Source of the DNA: Halobacteriovoraceae bacterium
GTDB taxonomy: Bacteria > Bdellovibrionota > Bacteriovoracia > Bacteriovoracales > Bacteriovoracaceae
DNA length: 64,000 bases
Assembly: GCA_020635135.1 (NCBI GenBank)
Contig: JACKAJ010000015.1
Coordinates: 1,364,001 to 1,428,000 of the forward strand
Reading direction: 5' to 3'
The notes under the pieces were generated by a model. That model was not told the DNA's origin. It did no database searches and saw only the letters and a program-made list of their open reading frames with translations. This document shows positions 17,712-26,325 of this stretch, piece after piece. Every line of letters begins with the position of its first letter. Position 1 is the stretch's first letter. The position numbers were made by a program, and so were the translations under genes.

Positions 17712-17907
17712 TTCCTGAGTTCGGATAAACGGCAATCTTCTTCGTCGTCTACGAGTCTCAAAGACTGCGATGCTTACTAGGCAGGAGCCTTGTAAGGCGT
17801 GTTGCTAAATGCAACTGCCGTAGCAGGATGCGAAGGCAAGAAGAAAGCGTACGCCTCGTCTTTTCGCTCTTGACTCCTAGAATCTCTCGTTTCTCCAAAC
17901 TCAGGAA
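17712..17907 (+). repeat. Long hairpin element, copy 1 (shared interior, private arms)
   Basis: The outer arms 17712-17731 and 17888-17907 are complementary at 18 of 20 positions. The interior shares three blocks with the copy at 63301-63424: TTCTTCGTCGTCT (17738-17750), AGTCTCAAAGACTGCGA (17754-17770) and a 27-base block at 17844-17870 beginning AAAGCGTACGCC. The arms of the two copies are unrelated to each other. Between the second and third blocks this copy has a 73-base insert that can itself fold. It begins on the base after the upstream stop codon. It may act as a terminator or 3'-end structure, or be a mobile element nested in a hairpin. Confidence 0.8.
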
Positions 17908-17961
17908 GAGAGTAGTGGCTTGAAGTTTCACACTGGAAATCCTTGCTGAGGTCATTTAGTC

Positions 17962-19854
17962 ATGGATCAACAAAAAATCGAGCGCCTGGAAAGGGAAATC
18001 CTTAAGCATAAAGAATTGTATTATCGTGGTAAGCCAGAAATCTCTGACTATGACTACGATAAGCTTGAAGAAGAACTCACAAAATTGAGTCCGAACAGTC
18101 CTGTGCTCTCTGTGGTGGGTGCAAAAGTTTCAAGTGATCAAAAAATTAAACACGACAAAAAAATGCTATCGCTAGATAAGGTCTATGAACTTGAAGAACT
18201 TGAGAAGTGGGCCGATAGTCGAGAAGTTGTCAGTACCTTTAAAATTGATGGATCGAGTTGTTCTCTTGTTTATGAGGAGGGGGTGCTGAAGCTTGCGAAA
18301 ACAAGAGGTGATGGAGTCTACGGAGAAAATATTCTTGAAAAAGCTGTTTATATTCCCGACATACCAAAAAGTGTAAATCAAGAAATTAGTTTCGAAATTC
18401 GCGGAGAAGTTTTTTGCACTGAAGAAAACTTTAGTCGTATTTGTGAACAAATGCTTGAATTAAAATTAGAGATTCCTCAGTCTCAAAGAAATATTGTCGC
18501 TGGAATTTTGGGTCGAAAAGAAAATATTTTTCTCGCTCAATATCTCAATTTCATGGCCTTTGAGTTTTTTAGTGATGATGTTAACTTGGAAACTGAAATG
18601 CAGAAGTTTCAGCTATTAGAAAAATTAAAATTTTCTGTTTTAGAGTATCACAAGAGTTCGAAAAAAAATGAGCTTCAGAAAAGGGTAAAAGAGGCTCAAG
18701 ACTTTATGGAAGACGGCGAGTACCTTATCGATGGGCTGGTTTTTTCTTTTAACGATCTAGAACTTCATAAGACTTTGGGCGAAACCGGTCATCATCCCCG
18801 CTATAAGCTCGCTTTCAAGTTTAGAGGGGAAACAAAGACAAGTACGATTAAAGATATAGAATGGAATGTTTCTCGAAATGGAGTGATAACTCCTGTAGCC
18901 ATTATTGAGCCCGTTGAAATATCACAAGCTGTTGTTTCTCGTGTAACTCTTCACAACTATGGCCTTGTTCACACTCAAAATTTAAAAGTCGGTGATGAAA
19001 TAGAAATAATAAGATCGGGTGAAGTTATTCCAAAATTTTTAAGAGTAACAAAAGAATCAAAGGGAAAATTTAGTTATCCGCATAAGTGTCCAAGCTGTGA
19101 CTCGGAACTTAAGAGAGAAGATATTCGAATTATTTGTAATAATTCTAAGTGTCCAGCAAAAATTATCGAAGAAATTCGCTATTTTGTTTCTAAAATGAAC
19201 ATAGAAGACATTTCCATTAAAAGACTTGCCGAAATGTTAAAGCATCAAATTATCACGGATATACCAAGTCTCTATGATGTAACGGCAAAGAAGCTTTTGG
19301 CCCTAGATAAAGTTAAAGATAAGCTTGCCAACAAAATGGTTAATAATATTCAAGGCTCCAAAGATGTTGAATTGGTAACTTTTCTTACCGCGCTTGGGAT
19401 TTCTGGTGGTGGTGCCCAGAAGTGTGAAAAGATCATTAATGCTGGATATACAAAAATTGAAGATTTTCTAAGTCTAACGGTGGAGCAATTGACAGCGATT
19501 GATGGGTTTGCAGAGAAATCTTCAGTGGAGTTTATTTCATCTTTAAAAAAGAAGAAAAAACTTATTGAGAAGCTTTTGAAGAAAGGTATTAAAATTAAAG
19601 CAGCTCAACTGAATAATAAAAAGAAAACACTTAGTGGAAAAAAGTTTTGTATAACGGGAACACTCACAAGAAAAAGATCTGATATTCAAAAAGATATTAA
19701 GGCTCAAGGGGGAGAAGTTGTTTCCAGTGTTACAGGAAACACAGATTTTCTCGTAACAAATGATACGGAAAGCAGTTCTTCAAAGTTTAAAAAGGCAAAA
19801 GAATTAGAGAAACCAATAATAACGGAAAATCAACTCTATAAAATGATGGATTAA
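17962..19854 (+). CDS. ligA: NAD-dependent DNA ligase LigA
   Basis: Seals nicks in replication and repair using NAD. The N-terminal Ia/adenylation domain includes the catalytic lysine in FKIDGSS (about residue 94), an OB fold, a four-cysteine zinc finger starting at CPSC near residue 375, helix-hairpin-helix repeats around 420-540 and a C-terminal BRCT domain (about 555-630) beginning LSGKKFCITGTL. At 630 residues it is slightly shorter than the usual ~670. It is followed two bases later by radA, so the repair genes are probably co-transcribed. Confidence 0.96.
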   Translation: MDQQKIERLEREILKHKELYYRGKPEISDYDYDKLEEELTKLSPNSPVLSVVGAKVSSDQKIKHDKKMLSLDKVYELEELEKWADSREVVSTFKIDGSSCSLVYEEGVLKLAKTRGDGVYGENILEKAVYIPDIPKSVNQEISFEIRGEVFCTEENFSRICEQMLELKLEIPQSQRNIVAGILGRKENIFLAQYLNFMAFEFFSDDVNLETEMQKFQLLEKLKFSVLEYHKSSKKNELQKRVKEAQDFMEDGEYLIDGLVFSFNDLELHKTLGETGHHPRYKLAFKFRGETKTSTIKDIEWNVSRNGVITPVAIIEPVEISQAVVSRVTLHNYGLVHTQNLKVGDEIEIIRSGEVIPKFLRVTKESKGKFSYPHKCPSCDSELKREDIRIICNNSKCPAKIIEEIRYFVSKMNIEDISIKRLAEMLKHQIITDIPSLYDVTAKKLLALDKVKDKLANKMVNNIQGSKDVELVTFLTALGISGGGAQKCEKIINAGYTKIEDFLSLTVEQLTAIDGFAEKSSVEFISSLKKKKKLIEKLLKKGIKIKAAQLNNKKKTLSGKKFCITGTLTRKRSDIQKDIKAQGGEVVSSVTGNTDFLVTNDTESSSSKFKKAKELEKPIITENQLYKMMD

Positions 19855-19856
19855 TT

Positions 19857-21272
19857 ATGGCAAAAAAGAAAAAAGAATATGAATGTCAAGAATGTGGCTA
19901 TCGAACTGCAAAGTGGGTGGGTTGCTGTCCTGATTGTGAAACTTGGAATACTTTTGTTGAAGTCGAGAAAGAAAATAAAAAAGAAACAAAATCTTCTAGA
20001 ACGCGTGAGGAAGTTTACGCTAAGCCAGTCAATTCTATTAGCAATGAAAATTTTGAACGGCTCAAAACTAAAATTTCTGAATTTGATCGTGTCGTGGGTG
20101 GAGGATTGACCAAGGGTTCGCTTTCGCTATTGGGTGGAGAACCCGGAGTCGGGAAATCAACATTACTGTTAGAGATTTGTGGAAATCTTGCTAAAAATAA
20201 TCCGCATGGAAAAATTCTTTATATCAGCGGAGAGGAAAGTGAATCTCAAATTGCAGAGAGGGCAAAAAGACTCAAGGTTAACTGCGAAAACCTCTATATT
20301 CTCCACGAAACACTTTGGCAGAATATTTTAGAAGTTATCAAAAAAGAAAAGCCTATCTTTTTAGTGCTCGATTCCATTCAAACAACGGTTTCAGCTGAAA
20401 TTATGAGTGCCTCGGGAACTGTTTCTCAAATTCGTGAAGTGACTTATGAACTGATGAACCACGCTAAGGCTATGGGGATAACTTGTTTTATTATTGGCCA
20501 TGTCACTAAAGAAGGTGGAATCTCTGGGCCTAAAGTCTTAGAGCACATGGTAGATTCTGTGCTTTATTTTGAAGGGGATCAAAACAATTACTATCGCTTG
20601 CTTCGGGTCCACAAAAATCGTTTTGGAAATACTTTCGAAGTTGGGATCTTTGAGATGACTGAAACAGGTCTTAATGAAGTGGTCAATCCCTCACTCTATT
20701 TTCTTGAGAAAAGCTTTGAGGGGGCTTATGGTCGCTCTATTACAACGATCTTAGAGGGAACTCGTACGATTTTTGTTGAAGTTCAAGCTCTTGTTACTGA
20801 GAACAAATATGGAAATGGACGCAGAACAACTCAAGGGATCGACAATAATCGATTGGCGATGTTGGTTGCTATTGTAGAAAAATACTTCGAAATACCTCTT
20901 TCTTTTCATGATATTTATTTGAATGTTGTTGGTGGGATAAAACTCGATAAACGTGACAGTGATTTGAGTATTATTGCCTCAATTTTAAGTTCCTATTATT
21001 CAAAACCTCTCGATGAAACGACTATTTTTCTCGGAGAAGTTGGCTTAACAGGAGAAGTTCGCAAGGTTTCTATGCTTGAGTCTCGCCTAAAGGAAATGGA
21101 TCTTTTAAAATACAAAAGATTAGTTACGAGCAAACATATAACTGAAGAAATCGAGAAAAAATATAATTTGGAAGTTTTAAAGATTGAAAAAGTCACTGAC
21201 CTTAAAAAAGTATTTGTAAAATACCAACCGAATAAGCAAAATGAATACCAGCAGTCTGAAAAAGTAAATTAA
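19857..21272 (+). CDS. radA: DNA repair protein RadA
   Basis: RecA-like ATPase that drives branch migration in recombination. It has an N-terminal CxxC...CxxC zinc finger (YECQECGYRTAKWVGCCPDC), Walker A GGEPGVGKST near residues 94-103, the RadA-specific KNRFG motif near residues 252-256 and a C-terminal Lon-like domain with DSDLSIIASI. Length 471 is normal. It starts two bases after the ligA stop, with TTAATT and little Shine-Dalgarno, suggesting translational coupling to ligA. Confidence 0.95.
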   Translation: MAKKKKEYECQECGYRTAKWVGCCPDCETWNTFVEVEKENKKETKSSRTREEVYAKPVNSISNENFERLKTKISEFDRVVGGGLTKGSLSLLGGEPGVGKSTLLLEICGNLAKNNPHGKILYISGEESESQIAERAKRLKVNCENLYILHETLWQNILEVIKKEKPIFLVLDSIQTTVSAEIMSASGTVSQIREVTYELMNHAKAMGITCFIIGHVTKEGGISGPKVLEHMVDSVLYFEGDQNNYYRLLRVHKNRFGNTFEVGIFEMTETGLNEVVNPSLYFLEKSFEGAYGRSITTILEGTRTIFVEVQALVTENKYGNGRRTTQGIDNNRLAMLVAIVEKYFEIPLSFHDIYLNVVGGIKLDKRDSDLSIIASILSSYYSKPLDETTIFLGEVGLTGEVRKVSMLESRLKEMDLLKYKRLVTSKHITEEIEKKYNLEVLKIEKVTDLKKVFVKYQPNKQNEYQQSEKVN

Positions 21273-21281
21273 GGAGAAAAC

Positions 21282-21797
21282 ATGAAGTTTTTAGTTTTTA
21301 TTTTGGCACTTGTAAGTATTCAATGGGGATTTTCTCAAGAAGAGGAAGTGAAAACCAAAATGAAAATGCGGTCCCACAAACAAAGCTTGCAGCCTTCTCT
21401 TGGTATGGGACGTGGTGGGGTTATTGCAGGAATCGACTACGAAAGGCATCACAGAAAAGTTGGTGGGTATGGTTTTTACTTGCGCCTCTATCAAGAAGAT
21501 GAAGAAGATGGGGCGAGAGGTATGACTCTTTTAGGGGCTCTTATTCGTCCACACTTTCGAAAAGGTCCATGGGATTTCAATATTACTTTTGGTATGGGCT
21601 TTAATATGGTCAAAGGAATTTATAACCAAGATGATGAAACGGCACTCGGTGGGGTTTGGGGAGCTAGTATTGCTTATAATACCGGTCACAATATCAGTTT
21701 TGGTGTAGAGAATATAAAAGCTTATGGAATTTTCGCTAGTGACTATAAAGGCATTATTGCAGATGATATTGTCTTTAAAGCCATAGTCCCCTTTTAG
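21282..21797 (+). CDS. Small predicted outer-membrane barrel protein
   Basis: Not assigned to a named family. It has 171 residues with a signal peptide (MKFLVFILALVSIQWGFSQ) and then alternating Gly/aromatic strands ending in Phe (FKAIVPF), consistent with a small eight-stranded outer-membrane barrel. A strong AAGGAG lies seven bases before the ATG. The start is 10 bases after the radA stop, so it may be transcribed with ligA-radA although a functional link is not evident. Confidence 0.65.
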   Translation: MKFLVFILALVSIQWGFSQEEEVKTKMKMRSHKQSLQPSLGMGRGGVIAGIDYERHHRKVGGYGFYLRLYQEDEEDGARGMTLLGALIRPHFRKGPWDFNITFGMGFNMVKGIYNQDDETALGGVWGASIAYNTGHNISFGVENIKAYGIFASDYKGIIADDIVFKAIVPF

Positions 21798-21839
21798 TCA
21801 GACAACCTGGTACGAAGTAAGAGGAATGGAGTTTTTTAC

Positions 21840-22988
21840 TTAATTTTTGTCTTGCAAGGATTCTAGGTTAGAAACATTTTCTTCCAGATCCACTTCTCCC
21901 GAATAAAGCTTAATCTCAGCCTTAGGATCTGGATGAAATTTTTCTATAGAAACTTGAACCTGTCCTTCGATTTCTTTAAATAACTTTCTAATTTTATTTG
22001 CTAAAAGTGAACCCTTTCTTTTGAGTGTGAGAGTGTTTACGGAACTTCCATTAAGTATAGGAAGATGAATACTCATTTTTGGACTTCCCTTCATTTCAAA
22101 GAGATCATCTTCAGCTCCCCAAGCCGAGTTTCTAATATCATCTAGTTCAGTTGCTCCCATTTTTATTTGAAGTGGGACTGTTCTTGGATTTGAACAATAA
22201 AGCATAGAAAAATTAAGTCTTCCATTAGTTTCGAGTTCTGATCTTTCTAAAATGCGACCATCGTCAATTTTTACGAAAAAATAAAATCGATTTTCAAGTT
22301 TATATGAATCAAGGCCGCCATCGAATTTTATTTCATAAACTTTATTATAACGGCCACTGTAATCACCATCGCAATTATAGTCGTAAAGTTTTTGTTCGCG
22401 ATAGTTTTCAATGAGGGATATTTGGGCGATTGGAGCCTTTTTTGAAATTTTGGCAATGTTTAAGTAATTTTCCATTCCACTCGAGACGTAAGTTGGTTCT
22501 CCGCAATCAATGTCAATTTTAGAGTCTTGGTTCTTTATAAAATTTTCAGCGGAACATTCATAGTCAATGGAATGAGTTGTTGTCTCTGTGCAAATATAGC
22601 TTTCAGATCGCGTGTTGCCATCTTCATCTGTGTAAGTATCATAACAAATTGATGTATAGTCTTCATCACATTTTTCAGTATATTCAATTTCAATTTTGTG
22701 ATCGTGCCCAGGATTGATGATTAATGTGTTGTTATCATTGTTAGTAAAAAAGCTCGTGTTGTACCAAACTTTTTCATAGGTCTTTGAAAGATCATAATTT
22801 GTAAGGTTTTCTTTGAGTTTATATTTCAAATAGGTACGGCAATTATACCAATCATCTTGCAGCATTTGCATAGAGTATTCCTGTATGAGGCTATTTCTTA
22901 TGTTGGGAGCAACACTGTAATGGATGAGTGTTTTAGAATAAGCAAATTGAGTTAATACATAAATACTGATAAAGACGAGTGTTTTCAT
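21840..22988 (-). CDS. Secreted protein of unknown function (382 residues)
   Basis: Not recognised. An N-terminal signal peptide (about 18 residues, ending FAYS) precedes a probably beta-rich exported domain with a cluster of cysteines around residues 110-175 (CDEDYTSICYDTYTDEDG region) that may form disulfides. The segment VKIDDGRIL near residue 250 resembles IRLDDGRIF at the C-terminus of the divergently transcribed neighbour at 23143. It converges with the small barrel gene downstream. Confidence 0.65.
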   Translation of the reverse strand: MKTLVFISIYVLTQFAYSKTLIHYSVAPNIRNSLIQEYSMQMLQDDWYNCRTYLKYKLKENLTNYDLSKTYEKVWYNTSFFTNNDNNTLIINPGHDHKIEIEYTEKCDEDYTSICYDTYTDEDGNTRSESYICTETTTHSIDYECSAENFIKNQDSKIDIDCGEPTYVSSGMENYLNIAKISKKAPIAQISLIENYREQKLYDYNCDGDYSGRYNKVYEIKFDGGLDSYKLENRFYFFVKIDDGRILERSELETNGRLNFSMLYCSNPRTVPLQIKMGATELDDIRNSAWGAEDDLFEMKGSPKMSIHLPILNGSSVNTLTLKRKGSLLANKIRKLFKEIEGQVQVSIEKFHPDPKAEIKLYSGEVDLEENVSNLESLQDKN

Positions 22989-23142
22989 GGCTAATTTCTT
23001 TAATTATTTTAATATAGAGAATCATTTTAGAAAATTTTTAGATTGCCTACTAGCTCCTGTGAAATAATTACAGACTCCCTATTGAAACCTTGCCAATTTT
23101 TGTTATTGATTACCGTCAATCAATTCTTTCTAAGGAGAAAAA

Positions 23143-23538
23143 ATGAAAATTCTAGCAGTTGTTGTATTTGTAGTCGTTTCTATTTGTTCAAGTTGGTCTC
23201 GAGAAGAATTAGTTCATATCTGTAGCAGTAAAGAAAAAGATGTGATTATTTCAATTGGAGATGTCGCGAATAGTGATCTCGAAACCATTAATATTGTTGT
23301 GGATGGAGAAGTCATAACAAAAGATACGAAAGTCGAAAAAGCTGAGCCATTTAGAAGCCACGTACCAGGGTGGGAAATTGAAGTGGAAGTCAGTGAGTAC
23401 TCTGACTCTAAAAATTTAAATGATGATGGAATTAACTATTTCCAAATTGAAAAAGGGGTCGAGATTTCAGACTGGTATTATGCATACATAAGACTGGACG
23501 ATGGCCGTATCTTTAACATGATTGAATGTGTTGAATAA
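23143..23538 (+). CDS. Small secreted protein of unknown function (131 residues)
   Basis: Starts with a signal peptide (MKILAVVVFVVVSICSSWS) preceded by a strong AAGGAG. The mature part is about 110 residues and acidic, with two cysteines. It shares the DDGRI word with the divergent neighbour at 21840-22988, so the two may belong to a common secreted-domain family. It is followed by a clear intrinsic terminator, so it is a single-gene transcript. Function unknown. Confidence 0.65.
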   Translation: MKILAVVVFVVVSICSSWSREELVHICSSKEKDVIISIGDVANSDLETINIVVDGEVITKDTKVEKAEPFRSHVPGWEIEVEVSEYSDSKNLNDDGINYFQIEKGVEISDWYYAYIRLDDGRIFNMIECVE

Positions 23539-23550
23539 TCAAACAAATAA

Positions 23551-23580
23551 AAAAGCACCTGCGATCCAGGTGCTTTTCTT
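23551..23580 (+). terminator. Intrinsic terminator after the 131-residue secreted-protein gene
   Basis: An 11-base stem AAAAGCACCTG (23551-23561) and CAGGTGCTTTT (23567-23577) with a five-base loop, followed by CTT. The A-rich left and T-rich right ends make it potentially bidirectional, which would also serve the minus-strand lipoprotein gene that ends at 23607. Confidence 0.85.
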
Positions 23581-23606
23581 CCCTTGTTCATTTAATTGAT
23601 GATTTA

Positions 23607-23771
23607 CTAGAGTCGATCGACGTTGTCTCGCTGAGACTTAATAGCTGCAGGTGGAAATCGAGTTTGAAACTTTTCCCAATAACTTGCACTTCTATTTTGT
23701 CGAAGTGTTGAACAGCTACTAAACGCTCCAAGAATCAACAAGCTCAATGCTAATAACCTGGTTGTTTTCAT
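23607..23771 (-). CDS. Small predicted lipoprotein (54 residues)
   Basis: A short gene whose product begins MKTTRLLALSLLILGAFSSC and continues STLRQNRSASYWEKFQTRFP to a TAG stop. The hydrophobic signal and the lipobox FSSC at residue 20 mark a lipoprotein of only about 35 mature residues. A very strong Shine-Dalgarno (AAAGGGGGTC) precedes the ATG. Small lipoproteins of this type (entericidin- or chaperone-like) are common, but no family is recognised. Confidence 0.75.
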   Translation of the reverse strand: MKTTRLLALSLLILGAFSSCSTLRQNRSASYWEKFQTRFPPAAIKSQRDNVDRL

Positions 23772-23801
23772 CTTGACCCCCTTTCCATGGACTTGGTTGA
23801 A

Positions 23802-23820
23802 TGAGCACTCCTTGTGCTCA
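23802..23820. promoter_or_regulatory. Palindrome upstream of the 54-residue lipoprotein gene
   Basis: TGAGCAC (23802-23808) and GTGCTCA (23814-23820) form a perfect 7-base inverted repeat around a five-base centre, about 30 bases upstream of the minus-strand start codon at 23771. It has no T-run, so it is better explained as an operator or 5'-leader hairpin than as a terminator. Confidence 0.35.
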
Positions 23821-23991
23821 CAGGATAAAGTTTTAAGACATAGGGTCTTATTGTGATCGAGTCTAAATATTTTTGGATAATTTGAAATAATTTTTTCACG
23901 AAACCTCTCCTACTCTATATTATAGCAAGATTTGAAACGCGAAAAAAGACAACCAAATCAGTTGGTATTATTTGCCGGTATCAGAAAGGCT

Positions 23992-25485
23992 CTAGAAAAG
24001 CTTTTGGCAAAGTGTTTTCCAGCCCTTGGCTTTGTTTTTGTAATAGGCTTCAACTTCTTCAGAGGAAAAGCTGGGAGTAAATTGATGATCTTGCTTCCAA
24101 AATTCTCCAATCTCTCCAATTTTGCATAGCCCAAGACCGACTAAAGATCCAAGTATAGCACCAAAAGCTGTTGTCTCTATAACTTCAGGTCGAATGATTT
24201 CTTTTCCTGAAAAATTTGATTGTGATTGCATGAGTAGATTATTTTTAACAGCCCCTCCATCAACTTTGATGGATTCTATTGGAGAGCCTCGGTCTTTTTC
24301 CATGGCCTCGACGAGATCATTAATGGAAAGTGTAATTCCTTCCAGACAAGCTCTTGCGATTTGAGCCTTTCCTGTATCGCGAGTCATGCCGTAAATACAG
24401 GCTTTGGCTTCAGCATTCCAGTAAGGAGAACCAATTCCTGTGAAAAAAGGAAAAAAGTAGAGATATTCTAATTGGGTATAATTAGCATCGCTAGCAAGAG
24501 ATTCAACTTCACTTGCATCGCGAATAAATTGCAAATTATCTCGCAAGAATTGAACGGCAGCTCCCGCGATGTAAGTACTACCTTCTAAGGCGTAGCGAAG
24601 TCTTCCTTTATAAGAATAAGCTATAGTTGAAAGTAAACCATTTTGTGAATATTTTAGCTCTTTACCTGTGTTAAGTAGTAAAAAGGCTCCAGTCCCATAG
24701 GTGCATTTGAGATCTCCACTATTAATTCCGGCTTGGCCGAAAAGAGCAGATTGTTGATCGCCAAAGAGACATGTAATTGGAATTCCATCAGGAAGGATAT
24801 CCAATCCTTTAGTCAGCCCAAAGTTATCAAATGTACTTTTTACGATGGGAAGATTTTCCTCGGAAATTTCAAAAAAGTTTAAGAGTTGCTTATCCCATTT
24901 CCCTTTTTCAATATTAAATAGAAGCGTTCGGGAGGCATTGGAAGGTTCTGTAAAATAAGATTCTCCATGGGTGAGCTTATAGAGTATAAAAGTATCAATT
25001 GTTCCAAATTTTAAATTTTTTTGGTGATAAGCTCTTTGGACATCTTGATTGTTGACCAAAAGCCAATTCATTTTTGTCGCAGAAAAGTACGGATCTAAGG
25101 GAAGACCTGTGAGGTTTTTTAAATTTTGATATTCTTTGCGATTGAGTTCACAGTAATTACTTGTGCGACGATCTTGCCAGACGATGGCCTTGGAAAGTGG
25201 TTCACCTTTATTATCGAAAGCACAAGTGGTCTCTCTTTGATTGGTTATTCCAATCGCCTTAATGTGTTTAGCAGATTTTGAAGTCTTTTTTAAAACTTCC
25301 TTGATTGATGAACGAACCGAGTTCCAGATATCAGTCAGATCGTGCTCAACCCAACCTGGTTTGGGATAGTGCTGAGGAAATTCAATATTGTGAGTGCCTA
25401 AAATCACTTTTTCTTTGATGTCGTAGAGCATGGCCGTCGAGCCAGTTGTTCCCTGGTCTATAGCTAAAATAAGCTGATCAGCCAT
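23992..25485 (-). CDS. glpK: Glycerol kinase GlpK
   Basis: Phosphorylates glycerol to glycerol-3-phosphate in the cytoplasm. It is 497 residues, normal for the family. FGGY-kinase signatures are present: LAIDQGTTGSTAMLYD at the N-terminus, WQDRRT near residue 105, GDQQSALFGQAGI near residue 245 and DGGAVKNNLLMQ near residue 405. The start is preceded by AAAGGA. No glpF or glpD lies beside it; instead a Flp-type pilin gene ends 14 bases upstream on the same strand. Confidence 0.96.
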   Translation of the reverse strand: MADQLILAIDQGTTGSTAMLYDIKEKVILGTHNIEFPQHYPKPGWVEHDLTDIWNSVRSSIKEVLKKTSKSAKHIKAIGITNQRETTCAFDNKGEPLSKAIVWQDRRTSNYCELNRKEYQNLKNLTGLPLDPYFSATKMNWLLVNNQDVQRAYHQKNLKFGTIDTFILYKLTHGESYFTEPSNASRTLLFNIEKGKWDKQLLNFFEISEENLPIVKSTFDNFGLTKGLDILPDGIPITCLFGDQQSALFGQAGINSGDLKCTYGTGAFLLLNTGKELKYSQNGLLSTIAYSYKGRLRYALEGSTYIAGAAVQFLRDNLQFIRDASEVESLASDANYTQLEYLYFFPFFTGIGSPYWNAEAKACIYGMTRDTGKAQIARACLEGITLSINDLVEAMEKDRGSPIESIKVDGGAVKNNLLMQSQSNFSGKEIIRPEVIETTAFGAILGSLVGLGLCKIGEIGEFWKQDHQFTPSFSSEEVEAYYKNKAKGWKTLCQKLF

Positions 25486-25499
25486 TTTAGAGTCCTTTC

Positions 25500-25739
25500 T
25501 TATAGTAAGTCATTCGTACTAATACTTTGATCGTCTGCTATCAGTTTAACCATTTTAACCCAAACTTCAGCAATTCTGCCATTGGCCTGATAGAGGAAAG
25601 TATAGGAAATTGTAGCGATTAGAGCGAGTATTAGCACGTACTCGATCAGAGATTGCCCTTTCTTGTTTAGAAATTTTTTTTGTTTATAATTGTAAAAAGA
25701 GAGAAAACTATTCTGGTAATTTCTCTTATTGGCATCCAT
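25500..25739 (-). CDS. Flp/type IVb pilin-like protein
   Basis: A 79-residue protein with a class III (prepilin peptidase) signal: basic leader, then KKG followed by QSLIEYVLILALIA, with cleavage expected after the Gly and Glu at position +5. The hydrophobic helix continues into a short soluble tail, as in Flp/Tad pilins. The leader of about 28 residues is long for the family. No tad or cpa assembly genes are in the window. It lies directly upstream of glpK on the same strand with a 14-base gap. Confidence 0.75.
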   Translation of the reverse strand: MDANKRNYQNSFLSFYNYKQKKFLNKKGQSLIEYVLILALIATISYTFLYQANGRIAEVWVKMVKLIADDQSISTNDLL

Positions 25740-25773
25740 ATATGATAATATATAACACTACGGGTTGATAGCT

Positions 25774-26325
25774 ATGAAACGGAAATTATTACCATTTTTA
25801 GTTTTCATGTTTTTCTTTGTCGCTGCTCTCACCATTCAATTTGGGGCAGAGCTTTGGCAGAGTAATGCCAACGGACTTAGAATCGAAGATGCTCGAAAAG
25901 GTCACTACGAAAAAATTTATCAAGAAATAAAACTCGATCTTAGCAGTGGGGATTCAGTAAAGCTTTCTAGCTTGAAAGAACCGATTGTTGTTATCAATTT
26001 TTGGGCCTCTTGGTGTCTTCCTTGTCTCAAAGAATTTGATGGTCTTAAAAGTTTAACAAAAACTTTAGGCGAAAATAATGTGAAAATTATTGGGATCAAT
26101 ATCGATACAGAAAATCCTAAAGAAAAATTAAAAGAGACAGAAGAAAAATATTCGCTTAATTTCAAATCGGTTCTCGATCCGGAAAATAAATTTCTCGATA
26201 AATTTATTCTCACTCACATTCCCGCTTCAATTATTTATCACAAAGGGAAAGTGATTTATTTCAATGAAAAATTTACGGATTACACAGACAAAAAAATCGT
26301 GAAAGAATTAAAGGGTTACTTATAG
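25774..26325 (+). CDS. TlpA/ResA-like membrane-anchored thioredoxin
   Basis: Periplasm-facing disulfide reductase of about 183 residues. An N-terminal membrane anchor (LLPFLVFMFFFVAALTIQFG) is followed by the thioredoxin fold with active site WCLPC in NFWASWCLPCLKEFDGL near residues 80-96 and a cis-proline region THIPASIIY near 150. ATG 25774 is chosen over the TTG at 25765. It may serve cytochrome c maturation or another envelope thiol pathway. Its stop lies inside the left edge of the perfect 30-bp hairpin. Confidence 0.85.
   Translation: MKRKLLPFLVFMFFFVAALTIQFGAELWQSNANGLRIEDARKGHYEKIYQEIKLDLSSGDSVKLSSLKEPIVVINFWASWCLPCLKEFDGLKSLTKTLGENNVKIIGINIDTENPKEKLKETEEKYSLNFKSVLDPENKFLDKFILTHIPASIIYHKGKVIYFNEKFTDYTDKKIVKELKGYL

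Noticed and set aside
17758..17955. A minus-strand frame of about 65 codons within the hairpin element
   Set aside because: Structured repeat sequence; no ribosome-binding site, and the reading frame is not preserved in copy 2 outside the shared blocks.
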